A DNA stretch of 64,000 bases from Mycobacterium sp. Lineage in GTDB: Bacteria > Actinomycetota > Actinomycetes > Mycobacteriales > Mycobacteriaceae. The DNA lies in assembly GCA_003987775.1 (NCBI GenBank), contig RXJD01000019.1, positions 44,487 to 108,486 on the forward strand, read 5' to 3'. Under the pieces are notes generated by a model, which made no database searches, was not told where the DNA came from, and worked only from the letters and a program-made list of their open reading frames with translations. Made by a program: the position numbers and the translations under genes. Positions 25,436-33,660 of the stretch are shown piece after piece. Numbering within the stretch: position 1 is the first letter of the stretch; the number at the start of each line of letters is the position of its first letter.

Positions 25436-26170
25436 ATGTCCACCGACGTCACGCGAGTAAGCCGAGCCGGCGATCCCGTGAAAGGCCGGTTGCTCGGCTA
25501 TTGCGCGGCATTGGCGTTCAATGCGGGTCTGGTCAACGCTGTGGCGCTCATGATCTTGGCGGTGCCGGTCGGCAACCTCACCGGGGTGACCACTCAGCTC
25601 GGCATGGACACCGCCAACCCGTGGCGTTACGAGAGCCACGTGTTGCTCGCGATCCTGTCGGGGTTCCTGGTGGGCTCGGCAGTTGCTGGCGCGTTGCTGT
25701 CCTCCGACCGGGCCACGCTGGGCGCGCGTCATGCCACGGTGCTGACGATGCAGGCGACACTGCTGTTACTGGCCGCCGCCGGAGTGGAAGCAACCGCGAT
25801 GGACACGGGAATACAGGCCATGTTGGCGGCAACGGCCCTCGGTCTGCAAAACGGCCTCACCTCGAGCTTCCGCGGAATGGCCGTGCGCACCACGCATTTC
25901 ACCGGCACCATCACCGACCTCGGGCTGATGATCGGGCGCAGCCGCACGCACGGCATCGACAGGTGGAAGGCCGCGATTCTGGGCGTCACGCTGTTGCTGT
26001 TCCTGGGTGGCGGCGTGGCAGGGATTCTGGCCGGCGCGCGATTCGGCGGGTACGCGCTGCTGATACCCGCCGCGATCTGCCTGACGCTGGGCACCGCGTA
26101 CCTACTGCAGAACCGCTACAGCGGCGCTGCGATCACGGAGGGCGCACCGCAGCCCGCAGGAGGAAACTAG
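25436..26170 (+). CDS. DUF1275 (YoaK-like) membrane protein
   Basis: A 244-residue protein with about six membrane segments (from about 20, 60, 90, 120, 175 and 200). The DUF1275 pattern is clear: 'AALAFNAGLVNAVALMIL', 'PVGNLTGVTTQLGMD', 'LGLQNGLTSSFRGMAVRTTHFTGTITDLGLMIGR'. The ATG at 25436 follows a strong GGGGAGG site. The function of the family is unknown. It stands alone between the ACAD operon and an inverted-repeat element and has no shared operator, so it is probably not part of the catabolic pathway. Confidence 0.88.
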   Translation: MSTDVTRVSRAGDPVKGRLLGYCAALAFNAGLVNAVALMILAVPVGNLTGVTTQLGMDTANPWRYESHVLLAILSGFLVGSAVAGALLSSDRATLGARHATVLTMQATLLLLAAAGVEATAMDTGIQAMLAATALGLQNGLTSSFRGMAVRTTHFTGTITDLGLMIGRSRTHGIDRWKAAILGVTLLLFLGGGVAGILAGARFGGYALLIPAAICLTLGTAYLLQNRYSGAAITEGAPQPAGGN

Positions 26171-26232
26171 GCAACATGGCTCGCTCACAGGGGTAATTTC
26201 CCACCCTTTCGGCGGGTAATTGCCGGATTTCT

Positions 26233-26294
26233 GCCGAGCAGCCGCAAACTCGCACGCGAGTGCGGGTTTCGGTGCGAGTTTGTGTCTGCTCGGC
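26233..26294. repeat. Intergenic inverted-repeat element, type GAGCAG/CTGCTC (copy a)
   Basis: A 62-base imperfect hairpin: GCCGAGCAGCCGCAAACTCGC on the left pairs with GCGAGTTTGTGTCTGCTCGGC on the right. It lies after the DUF1275 gene and just before operator site 6. The same sequence type is found at 29602-29664 and 36209-36270. It may act as a terminator or be a REP-like mobile repeat. Confidence 0.75.
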
Positions 26295-26317
26295 TTCCGG
26301 CGGGCACTTGTTTTCTA

Positions 26318-26336
26318 TACTGTAAGAGTTACCGGA
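26318..26336. promoter_or_regulatory. Operator-like site 6 of 9
   Basis: TACTGTAAGAGTTACCGGA: TACtGTA, 5 bases, TACcGGA (one mismatch). It also contains TATACT at 26316-26321, a possible -10 box. It lies 42 bases before the P450 ATG. Confidence 0.6.
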
Positions 26337-26377
26337 CGCATCTCAGGTTGCCGGAGCAGGCGGAAGACGAGGAGTTC

Positions 26378-27583
26378 ATGACCGCTGCCACGGTGGTTTT
26401 CGACCCGTTCTCCGAGGACTTCTTCACCAGTCCCTACCAGACGTACCGCCGGATGCGCGACGAAGCGCCCGTCTACTACAGCCGGCAGTACGACTTCTAC
26501 GCGCTGACCCGCCACGAAGACGTCGCCGCGGCATTCAAGGACTACCAGACCTATTCGTCGGCATACGGCGTGGACCTCGCTCAGGTGCGCACGGGGCACG
26601 TGACCGAGCACGGCTCGATCATTGCGATGGACCCGCCCGCGCACCGCCGCATGCGCGGTCTGCTCAACAAGGTGTTCACGCCGCGGGCCATCCAGGCGTT
26701 GCGGCCGCTGGTGACTCGGGTGGTCGACACGTATCTGGCCGCGGTGGATCCGGCTCACTTCGACTTCGTCCAGGATTTCTCGGCGCTCTTTCCGGTCGAC
26801 GTGATGACCACGTTGCAGGGAGTGCCGGAGCGGGACCGGCAGCAGATCCGACTGTGGATCGACGATCTCTTGCACCGCGGTCCGGGTGAGGTCGAGATGG
26901 GCGAGAGCGGGCAGAAGTCCGCCGTCGACATGGCCGTCTACTACTACCGGCTCACCAAACAGCGTCGCGAAAAACTGGGCGACGATCTGTTGAGCAGGCT
27001 GATCGTGGCAGAGATCGAACGCGACAACGGCGAGACGGGCCACCTGACGAACATCGAGATCACGGAATTCGCAACGTTATTGGGAGGTGCCGGGGCCGAG
27101 ACCGTCACCAAGCTGATCGGCAACGCCGCCGTGGTGTTCGCGAAGTTTCCGGACCAGTGGCAGAAGTTGCTCGACGATCGCTCCAAGATCCCACTCGCGG
27201 TGGAGGAACTGCTGCGTTACGAGGCACCAGCACAGTACAACGTCCGGCGTTCAACCCGCGACGTCATGCTGCACGGCGTGACCATCCCGGCCGGCAAACC
27301 GGTCTTCCTGGTGGGTGCCTCGGCCAACCGGGATCCGTTGGCGTGGAAGGATCCCGATACATTCGAGATCGATCGCGACCGCACCCAGGCGCAGAACCTC
27401 GGGCTCGGCTACGGCATCCACAGCTGCCTCGGCGCTGCCCTGGCGCGGCTGGAGAGCACGATCGCCCTGGACCGGATGCTCGACTTCATGCCGCGCTACG
27501 AGGTGGACTGGTCACGGTGTCGACGCGTCAACATGCAGAACGTGGCCGGCTGGAGCCACGTACCGGTCCGGGTCCTGGATTAG
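26378..27583 (+). CDS. Cytochrome P450
   Basis: A 401-residue soluble bacterial P450. The I-helix oxygen-binding motif is LLGGAGAETVTKLIG, the ExxR is in EELLRYEAPAQYNVRR, and the heme-binding loop GYGIHSCLGAALARLE has the proximal ligand at about Cys350. The N-terminal 'DPFSEDFFTSPYQTYRRMRDEAPVYY' is typical of actinobacterial CYPs. The ATG at 26378 has a GAGGAG site. It hydroxylates a hydrophobic substrate using a ferredoxin; a Rieske-type ferredoxin occurs at 45374 but no 3Fe-4S ferredoxin is next to it. Operator site 6 precedes it, so it belongs to the catabolic regulon. Confidence 0.93.
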   Translation: MTAATVVFDPFSEDFFTSPYQTYRRMRDEAPVYYSRQYDFYALTRHEDVAAAFKDYQTYSSAYGVDLAQVRTGHVTEHGSIIAMDPPAHRRMRGLLNKVFTPRAIQALRPLVTRVVDTYLAAVDPAHFDFVQDFSALFPVDVMTTLQGVPERDRQQIRLWIDDLLHRGPGEVEMGESGQKSAVDMAVYYYRLTKQRREKLGDDLLSRLIVAEIERDNGETGHLTNIEITEFATLLGGAGAETVTKLIGNAAVVFAKFPDQWQKLLDDRSKIPLAVEELLRYEAPAQYNVRRSTRDVMLHGVTIPAGKPVFLVGASANRDPLAWKDPDTFEIDRDRTQAQNLGLGYGIHSCLGAALARLESTIALDRMLDFMPRYEVDWSRCRRVNMQNVAGWSHVPVRVLD

Positions 27584-27954
27584 CCGTCGCGGCGCCAGAC
27601 CAGGGTGCTGTGTATGGCGCCCTGGTCCGTGGTCTGGCGGGCCGACAGCGTCAACCGGTCATCCTCGACCCGCGCGTGCCGAATCTGCGGCTCTAGCAAC
27701 AGTTCCGGCATCGTCGCGATGATGACGTGGTGGGTGACGGTTGCTGCCGCTTCGTCGACCTCGAATCGCCCTCCGTAGGAGACGAATTCGCCGGTGCCCG
27801 GCGTCAGCTGCGCGGACATGTGGCCGTCGGTGGTGTACAGGATGAGGCCGGAGGGATGCTCGCCGAACGGGTACCGGACGGGACCGGTGCCGTCACGGCG
27901 CGAGACGAAGGACTCCAGCAGCCAGCCGCCCGGCAGCGCCTGTCGCAGAGTCAT
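27580..27954 (-). CDS. Lipocalin-like domain protein
   Basis: A 124-residue protein of the lipocalin-like type (PF13924-like pattern): 'GGWLLESFVSRRDGTGPVRYPFGEHPSGLILYTTDGHMSAQL', then 'FVSYGGRFEVDEAAATVTHHVIIATMPELL' and a terminal 'STLVWRR'. It probably forms a small beta-barrel that binds or transforms a hydrophobic molecule. It is the last gene of the minus operon from 31929 and overlaps the ligase stop by ATGA. Its 3' end meets the P450 end with a 4-base overlap. Exact function is unknown. Confidence 0.78.
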   Translation of the reverse strand: MTLRQALPGGWLLESFVSRRDGTGPVRYPFGEHPSGLILYTTDGHMSAQLTPGTGEFVSYGGRFEVDEAAATVTHHVIIATMPELLLEPQIRHARVEDDRLTLSARQTTDQGAIHSTLVWRRDG

Positions 27955-29588
27955 GGGTTCAGTGCCTGCTCGCGCGCCCACCGGTAGTCGGCCTTGCCCG
28001 AGGGGCTGCGCTCGATCACGCTGCGGAACACGACCGCTTTGGGCAACTTGTACCGAGCCAGCGACTGACCGGCGTGGGCCACCAGTTCCTGAGCCTCGAC
28101 GCTGGCGCCTTCGGCCAGGGCGACGACCGCGACCACCTCCTGGCCCCACCGCTCGCTGGGGCGGCCGGCGACCACCACGTCGGCGACCGCCGGGTGCGAG
28201 GCGATCGCGGTCTCGACCTCCTCGGCGAAGATCTTCTCGCCGCCGGAGTTGATGGTGACCGAGTCCCGTCCCAGCAACTCGATGTGGCCGCCCTCGTGAT
28301 GACGGGCGCGATCACCGGGTACGGCGTAGCGCACACCGTCGATCACCGGGAAGGTCGCGGCCGTCTTCGCGGCATCACCCTTGTAACCCAACGGCACATA
28401 ACCGCGCTGGGCCAGCCAGCCGATGCCGTCGTGGCCTGGTGCGAGGAGCGTCGAAAAGTCCTCGGCCGCAACGAAAGTGTCCGGTCCGGCGTTGAATGTG
28501 CCGGTCGACACCGCGCCCGAGGTGGACATGTGGTGCATCTGGGCACCGGTCTCGGAGGACCCGACGCCGTCGACGATCATGGCGTTGGGCAGCGCGTCGA
28601 TCAGGCGCTGCTTGACGTAGGGCGTCAGCAGGGCGCCGCCGTTGGCGACGACGAACAGCGACGACACATCGGCGATCCCCTTCTCGATCGCGGCGACCAA
28701 CGGGCGGGCGATTGCGTCACCGACCACCGACACCACGGCCACGCCCTCGCGCTCGATGGTGCGCACCACGTCGTCGGCATCCAGATGGTCGACCACCGTG
28801 GGGAACACGATCGTCTGCCCGGTCGTCACGGCCATCATCACGGTCCACTGCGCGGCGCCGTGGATCAACGGCGGCAACACCATGACCTTGGTGCCGGGAC
28901 CGGCGCTCACCCGCGTCACGATCTCCTCGACAGAAGTCACGAACTGTCCGGTCATCAGGTCGCGGCCGCCGAAGGAGGTCATGAAGATGTCGTGCTGGCG
29001 CCACAGCACGCCCTTCGGCATTCCGGTGGTGCCGCCCGTGTAGAGCACGTACAGGTCATCGGGCGAGTGCTGCACCGGCGGTGGGTCGGCGGGCTCCGCC
29101 ACGATGCTCTCGTAATCGACTGCCCCGTCCAGCAGTTCATTGCCCGAGTCATCGGCGATCTGGATCAGCACCCGCAGATTCGGCAGATCGGGCAGCACCT
29201 CGGCCACCTGCGGAGCGAAGGCCGCGTGGTAGAGCAACGCGGTTGCCCCGGAGTCCGCCAGCAGGTACTGCAGCTCCTTCTTGACGTAGCGGTAGTTGAC
29301 GTTGAACGGAGCGACCCGCGCCGCGAAGCTGCCGAACAGCGCCTCGACGAACTCGTTGCCGTTGTAGGCGTACAGGCCCAGCAGGTCCTGGCCGGCCTCG
29401 TGGCCGGGGAGCTCGGAGCGTTCGGTGTGGCAGCCCAGGCCGCGCGAGTGCAGGTAGGCGGCCAGCCGGTTGGACCGTTCGACGATCTGGGCGTAGGTGA
29501 AGCGCTTGTCGCCCTGGACCACCAGTTCGCGGTCGGGAATAGCGGCGGCAATGGCCGCCGCGACAGCGGGCACAGTGAATTCGGGCAC
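27951..29588 (-). CDS. Acyl-CoA ligase (FadD-like)
   Basis: A 545-residue ligase with the P-loop YTGGTTGMPKGVLWRQ at about residues 183-198, 'IVDGVGSSETGAQMHHM', 'HIELLGRDSVTINSGGEKIFAEEVE' and the C-terminal 'RSPSGKADYRWA' carrying the catalytic lysine. It is a close paralogue of the ligase at 20342-21967. I start at the GTG 29588 (VPEFTVPAV) with a GAAGGA site; the upstream residues lie in an inverted repeat. It activates a carboxylic acid of the pathway. Between it and the thioesterase upstream is a 62-base hairpin, which may lower its transcription relative to the first three genes. Confidence 0.9.
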   Translation of the reverse strand: MPEFTVPAVAAAIAAAIPDRELVVQGDKRFTYAQIVERSNRLAAYLHSRGLGCHTERSELPGHEAGQDLLGLYAYNGNEFVEALFGSFAARVAPFNVNYRYVKKELQYLLADSGATALLYHAAFAPQVAEVLPDLPNLRVLIQIADDSGNELLDGAVDYESIVAEPADPPPVQHSPDDLYVLYTGGTTGMPKGVLWRQHDIFMTSFGGRDLMTGQFVTSVEEIVTRVSAGPGTKVMVLPPLIHGAAQWTVMMAVTTGQTIVFPTVVDHLDADDVVRTIEREGVAVVSVVGDAIARPLVAAIEKGIADVSSLFVVANGGALLTPYVKQRLIDALPNAMIVDGVGSSETGAQMHHMSTSGAVSTGTFNAGPDTFVAAEDFSTLLAPGHDGIGWLAQRGYVPLGYKGDAAKTAATFPVIDGVRYAVPGDRARHHEGGHIELLGRDSVTINSGGEKIFAEEVETAIASHPAVADVVVAGRPSERWGQEVVAVVALAEGASVEAQELVAHAGQSLARYKLPKAVVFRSVIERSPSGKADYRWAREQALNP

Positions 29589-29601
29589 GTGAGTCCTTCC
29601 T

Positions 29602-29664
29602 GCCGAGCAGTCGCAGAATCGCACACGCGGGCCCCGACGGGTGCGATTTTGTGTCTGCTCGCGC
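29602..29664. repeat. Intergenic inverted-repeat element (copy b)
   Basis: A 63-base hairpin of the GAGCAG/CTGCTC type: GCCGAGCAGTCGCAGAATCGC pairs with GTGCGATTTTGTGTCTGCTCG. Unlike copies a and c it lies between two genes on the same strand, so it would sit inside an operon transcript. Confidence 0.72.
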
Positions 29665-29666
29665 CG

Positions 29667-30284
29667 TTACGGTTGGTGGGGGAGCAGGCGGACCATCAGG
29701 CCGGTGGCCTCGGTGAGTACCGCACCATCGGAGCTTGTCATGCTGGCGGTGATGAACACCTTCCGGCCCTCGATTCGGTCGATGCGCCCATGCGCGGTCA
29801 GCGGTTCGTCGATCGGGGTGACCTTGCGGTAGTCGACGTGCAGGTAGGCCGTCCGGGTCGGACGGATGTCGGCACCGGTGACCACCATGCCGAACAGCCA
29901 GTCGTAGAACAGCGGGATCATGCCGCCGTGCACCGCGTGGTTCCCGCCCACATGGGACTGGGTGAAGTGTCCCTGCATGACGACTCCGTCGGAGCCCATC
30001 GTGGTCAGCGTCCACGGAGGCATCAGCGGATGGCCCAGGCCCGGGATTTCCAGGACGCGGCCGGCCGGCACCTCGATCTCGGGCACGCGATGGGATTCCA
30101 GCACGGCACAGGCGCTTTCGAGATGATCGCTGGCGGCGTCCCACGCCGCGGCGTCGGGTTTGGTGGACACCGTCAGGTCCTGCAGCCGGCGCAGGGCGGT
30201 GATGTAGCGCTCCAGCCCCGGCGGCGCCTCGAGGGGCCGGACATCGGGGAAACCACCCCGGATCTCGCTGGTCGTGTCTGTCAT
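29667..30284 (-). CDS. Hotdog-fold acyl-CoA thioesterase family protein
   Basis: A 205-residue protein with an N-terminal helical region and a C-terminal hotdog domain. The key segment is 'GNHAVHGGMIPLFYDWLFGM', with HGG at the head of the central helix, then 'RTAYLHVDYRKVTPIDEPL' and 'RKVFITASMTSSDGAVLTEATGLMV'. It probably hydrolyses a pathway acyl-CoA to free CoA. It overlaps the isochorismatase-like gene by ATGA. It shares its plan with the protein at 6109-6789, so two related thioesterases serve the region. Confidence 0.82.
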   Translation of the reverse strand: MTDTTSEIRGGFPDVRPLEAPPGLERYITALRRLQDLTVSTKPDAAAWDAASDHLESACAVLESHRVPEIEVPAGRVLEIPGLGHPLMPPWTLTTMGSDGVVMQGHFTQSHVGGNHAVHGGMIPLFYDWLFGMVVTGADIRPTRTAYLHVDYRKVTPIDEPLTAHGRIDRIEGRKVFITASMTSSDGAVLTEATGLMVRLLPHQP

Positions 30285-30907
30285 GGTGTCCCTTCAGCCC
30301 AGGCCTCGAGCAACGTGTCGGTGGTGGTGATGGTGGCGAGCAGCGACAGCGAGTTGGCGATGACCGCGTCGGCGTAGTCGGCAGGGATGCCGGCGACGGC
30401 GTCGCGCGGTACCACGACCCGGTAGGCCGCGTTCACCGCGTCCATCACCAGGTTGGGGATCGCGATATTGAGCGAGACGCCTACTGCCACGATGGTGGTC
30501 ACACCCAGGTTGCGCAGCACCGCGTCCAGATCGGTACCGCCCATCGGCCCGACACCGTGCCACCGGCTCAGCGTCAGATCGGTTGGCTCAGGACCTAATT
30601 CGGGCAGCAGAGCGGCACCGGGTGTGCCGGGCGCGAGGTCGACGGTCCCGCCGCTCATCGCGAAGATCTTGGCGTTGTGATTGGAGCCGAGTCCGTCCGG
30701 TCGCCGCCGCACCAGACAGTGCACGACGTGCGCTCCGGCGGCGCGGGCGGCGGGCAGCAGTCGCACGATGTTGGGCAAAGCGACGCGGCGGGCCTCGGCC
30801 GCCAGCAAGGGCAGTCCGGCATCGGGGCCGATCACCGCGCCCTGGCACTCCTGGGTGACGACGGCGGTGTGCCCGGGTGCCACCAGCTGGGCGAGCGCGG
30901 GCTTCAT
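30281..30907 (-). CDS. Isochorismatase-like (cysteine hydrolase fold) protein lacking the canonical triad
   Basis: A 208-residue protein with the isochorismatase-like fold ('PGHTAVVTQECQGAVIG', 'AARAAGAHVVHCLV', 'LSRWHGVGPMGGTDLDAVLRNLGVTTIVAVGVSLNIAIPNLVMDAVNAAYRVVVPRDAVAG'). In active family members the triad is Asp (in VVDMQ), Lys, and Cys (in GVATNVCV). Here the first reads VVTQECQ, the Lys region LSRWHG, and the Cys position falls in VSLNIAIPN, so Asp, Lys and Cys are all replaced. It is probably not a standard hydrolase; a binding role or different chemistry is possible. It overlaps both neighbours by ATGA in the Rieske operon. Confidence 0.78.
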   Translation of the reverse strand: MKPALAQLVAPGHTAVVTQECQGAVIGPDAGLPLLAAEARRVALPNIVRLLPAARAAGAHVVHCLVRRRPDGLGSNHNAKIFAMSGGTVDLAPGTPGAALLPELGPEPTDLTLSRWHGVGPMGGTDLDAVLRNLGVTTIVAVGVSLNIAIPNLVMDAVNAAYRVVVPRDAVAGIPADYADAVIANSLSLLATITTTDTLLEAWAEGTP

Positions 30908-31929
30908 GCGGACGCGTTCATCGTGCCGCGAGGTGGCACGTCGTAGAACTGCTGAGCCCACTTGCGCAGTGCCATATACCCTTTCGCATCGGTCTTGGAG
31001 AGCGCCGGATGCTCGACGTACTTCTGGTAGCGCCAGATCTCCAGATCGTCGAACACGGTGGACAGGAACTGCTTCTCGATCAGCTCGCGCAGCTTGCCCT
31101 GCGGCACCTCGCCGGTGTCGCCCGGGGTCCGCGGCCACCAGATGGAATAGAACAGGTCCGAGCATTCGTCGTCCACCGGCGTGCAGGTGAAGATCAGGCG
31201 ATGATTCTGGGCACCCTCGAACACGCTGATCGCTCCGCCGAGGCCGAACAGGTGGCTGTGGAAACGTAGCGCGAGATCGTCGGGGTTGTCGCTGCGGGCG
31301 TCGGGCCAGCCGGCGACGAACCGCCATTCGTGGTCGGCGATCGTCCAGTCCAGCACCCGCGGTGTCACCGAGGCGTGGTGCACGTACTCGAAATGGGCGC
31401 TGTCCGGTGCGTTCTCCGCCACGATCTGGGGGTGCACCGGTTCGCGCTCGGCGCGCCGGGAGAACTCCGGGTACGCCCGGTAGTAGGCGGCCGGGTCCGT
31501 CTCGAACTGCGGGAACTTGCCGAAGATGTCCGGCATCGTCCATTGCGGGTCGCCGCCGAGCGGGTGGTGCCACAGGAAGACGCAGTCGTACTGCTCGGTG
31601 ACCGGATAGGTTCGCAGCGTCAGCGCCTTGTTGGGGCGGTCCGGTTGGTAGGGGATGTACCGGTTGGTGCCGTCGGGTCCCCAGCGCCAGCCGTGGAAGG
31701 GGCATTGCACGCAGTCGCCGACCACCGTGCCGCCGTGGCCGAGGTGTGCGCCGAGGTGCTTGCAGTGCGCTTCGAGCACGTGCAGTTCGCCGGACTCGTC
31801 GCGGTAGGCAACCAGGTCTTCGCCGAAGTAGTGCAGCGGCCGGACTTCGCCGGCCGGAAACTCCGGCGACCAGCCGATCATGAACCAACCGGTGACCTTC
31901 CAGGTGAACGGAACCTGCAAGCCGGACAC
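30904..31929 (-). CDS. Rieske-type aromatic/steroid ring-hydroxylating oxygenase, terminal (alpha) subunit
   Basis: A 341-residue KshA-like terminal oxygenase. The Rieske [2Fe-2S] ligands are C56, H58, C76 and H79 (CKHLGAH...CVQCPFHGW). The mononuclear iron site is in 'NAPDSAHFEYVHH' (Asp176, His179 and His184 or 185). The N-terminal 'GWFMIGWSPEFPAGEVRPLHYFGEDLVAYRD' is like 3-ketosteroid 9-alpha-hydroxylase oxygenases, so a polycyclic alicyclic substrate is plausible. The start is probably the GTG at 31929, but GGGAG is directly adjacent to it, and a TTG at 31920 would be better spaced. A reductase partner is not next to it. Operator site 7 lies in the promoter region. Confidence 0.9.
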   Translation of the reverse strand: MSGLQVPFTWKVTGWFMIGWSPEFPAGEVRPLHYFGEDLVAYRDESGELHVLEAHCKHLGAHLGHGGTVVGDCVQCPFHGWRWGPDGTNRYIPYQPDRPNKALTLRTYPVTEQYDCVFLWHHPLGGDPQWTMPDIFGKFPQFETDPAAYYRAYPEFSRRAEREPVHPQIVAENAPDSAHFEYVHHASVTPRVLDWTIADHEWRFVAGWPDARSDNPDDLALRFHSHLFGLGGAISVFEGAQNHRLIFTCTPVDDECSDLFYSIWWPRTPGDTGEVPQGKLRELIEKQFLSTVFDDLEIWRYQKYVEHPALSKTDAKGYMALRKWAQQFYDVPPRGTMNASA

Positions 31930-31943
31930 CTCCCGCCGTCTGA

Positions 31944-31962
31944 TACTAAATTCGTTACAGTA
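31944..31962. promoter_or_regulatory. Operator-like site 7 of 9
   Basis: TACTAAATTCGTTACAGTA: a weak left half (TACtAAA), 5 bases and a perfect right half TACaGTA. It lies 15 bases before the Rieske start and 49 before the BVMO ATG, so one operator could serve both operons. Confidence 0.55.
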
Positions 31963-32010
31963 TAGATTTCAGCACGTTGGCTCTACTCATCCGGTGTCGC
32001 GAGGAGCGAG

Positions 32011-33651
32011 ATGACTGAAGCGGTTGCCGGTACCGAGGCGTCGACCGGCGCCGACGTCCTGGTGATCGGCGCGGGCTTCTCCGGGCTGTACATGCTGTAC
32101 CGCCTGCGTCAGCTCGGCCTGCGCGCGCGTGGGCTGGAAGCGGCCGAAAACGTTGGTGGCACTTGGCTGTTCAACCGCTACCCGGGCGCGCGCTGCGACA
32201 TCGAAAGCATCGAATACTCCTACAGTTTCTCCGAGGAGATCCAGCAGGACTGGGTGTGGACGGAATCGATGCCCGCCCAGCCCGAGATCGAGGCGTACCT
32301 GAACTTCGTCGCCGACCGCCTCGACCTGCGTCGCGACATCACGTTCAACACCAGGGTCGTCGCCATGACCTTCGACGAGAGCACGGCGATGTGGCAGGTG
32401 CGCACCGAGGCGGGCGAGACGATCACCGCGCCGTTCGTCGTCGCCGCGACCGGCATCCTGTCCGTCCCGCTGGAGCCCGACATCGCCGGCATGGCGTCAT
32501 TCGCCGGAACGGCGCTGTACACCAGCCGCTGGCCGCGTGACGGCGTCGATCTGGCCGGCCGGCGCGTCGGCGTCATCGGCACCGGCTCAACCGGAGTGCA
32601 ACTCATCCCGGTGGTGGCCCGGGAGGCGCAGCAGCTGTTGGTGTTTCAACGGTCGGCGCCCTACACCCTGCCCTGGCAGGTGCACCGGTTCGAACCGGGT
32701 GAACTGGACGCGATGAAGGCCCGCTACGGCGAGATCCGGGCGGCGCAACGGGCTCACCCGATCGGTGCGGCCCGCCTCAGTGCCTTCTCGGTGCTGCTGG
32801 AGATGCTCGGCAGTCCGCCCCTGAAAGCGGCCACCCGGGAGGAGCAACTGCGCGCCATCGACGACAAAGGCGTACTCGGCGCGCTGAACTGGGGCGACGT
32901 CTTCTTCGACATTGAGGCCAACCGGATGGCCGCACGGCTCTACGGCGAGGCGGTGGCCCGCATCGTGCGGGACCCGCAGACGGCCGCGGCGCTGGTGCCC
33001 GCACATCCCTTCGCCTGCAAGCGCCCCATCATCGACCAGGGCTACTACGAAACGTTCAACCGGGACAACGTCACCCTCGTCGACCTGCGCGCAGACCCGA
33101 TCGACACGGTGACTCCGGCCGGGATCCGCGCCGGCGGACGCGAGTACGAACTTGACGTGCTGATTTACGCCACCGGCTTCGATGCCATGACCGGAGCGCT
33201 GAGCCGCATCGACATTCAGGGTCGCGACGGCGTGCAGCTGAGCCGATTCTGGGCGGACGCCGGCCCGTTGTCCTACCTCGGCCTGGCGATTGCCGGATTT
33301 CCAAACCTGTTCATGATCCAGGGACCGGGCAGCCCCAGCGCGGCGACGAACTTCGTTGCGGCGCTTGAACAGCACGTCGAGTGGATCGGCGACTGCATCG
33401 CCTACCTGCGCGCCAACGGTGTGCGCTGCATCGAGGCGCAAGAGAGTGCGCAACAGGACTGGATCGAGCACACCACGGCGCTGGTGGCGCCGACCGTGCT
33501 TGTTCACCCGTCCTGCAACTCCTGGTACAACGGGGGCAATGTGCCCGGCAAGAGGCGGATGTACATGGGCTATACCGGCGGAATTCCCGAATACCGGCGG
33601 CGCTGCGACGAAATCGCGGCGAGCGGCTATACCGGTTTCAAGCTGAGGTAG
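32011..33651 (+). CDS. Flavin-containing (Baeyer-Villiger-type) monooxygenase
   Basis: A 546-residue class B flavoprotein monooxygenase. The first Rossmann motif GAGFSGLY starts at about residue 20. The BVMO motif GGTWLFNRYPGARCDIES follows, then 'EYSYSFSEEIQQDWVW' and the NADPH site GTGSTGVQLIP. The type I BVMO fingerprint FxGxxxHxxxWP reads FAGTALYTSRWP (F164-P175), with Tyr170 in place of His. The C-terminal part contains 'MIQGPGSPSAATNFV' and 'SCNSWYNGGNVPGKRRMYMGYTGGI', typical of cyclic-ketone BVMOs. It probably inserts oxygen next to a ring ketone. A GAGGAGCGAG ribosome-binding site precedes the ATG. It is first gene of a four-gene operon with an alpha/beta hydrolase, as expected for lactone opening. 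Confidence 0.9.
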   Translation: MTEAVAGTEASTGADVLVIGAGFSGLYMLYRLRQLGLRARGLEAAENVGGTWLFNRYPGARCDIESIEYSYSFSEEIQQDWVWTESMPAQPEIEAYLNFVADRLDLRRDITFNTRVVAMTFDESTAMWQVRTEAGETITAPFVVAATGILSVPLEPDIAGMASFAGTALYTSRWPRDGVDLAGRRVGVIGTGSTGVQLIPVVAREAQQLLVFQRSAPYTLPWQVHRFEPGELDAMKARYGEIRAAQRAHPIGAARLSAFSVLLEMLGSPPLKAATREEQLRAIDDKGVLGALNWGDVFFDIEANRMAARLYGEAVARIVRDPQTAAALVPAHPFACKRPIIDQGYYETFNRDNVTLVDLRADPIDTVTPAGIRAGGREYELDVLIYATGFDAMTGALSRIDIQGRDGVQLSRFWADAGPLSYLGLAIAGFPNLFMIQGPGSPSAATNFVAALEQHVEWIGDCIAYLRANGVRCIEAQESAQQDWIEHTTALVAPTVLVHPSCNSWYNGGNVPGKRRMYMGYTGGIPEYRRRCDEIAASGYTGFKLR

Positions 33652-33660
33652 GTGATTGGT

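Noticed and set aside
28074-30377. A 767-codon open frame on the plus strand across two minus-strand genes
   Set aside because: It is antisense to a clear ligase and thioesterase, His/Gly/Arg-rich with no domain. In this GC-rich genome the antisense frame of a real gene is often open.
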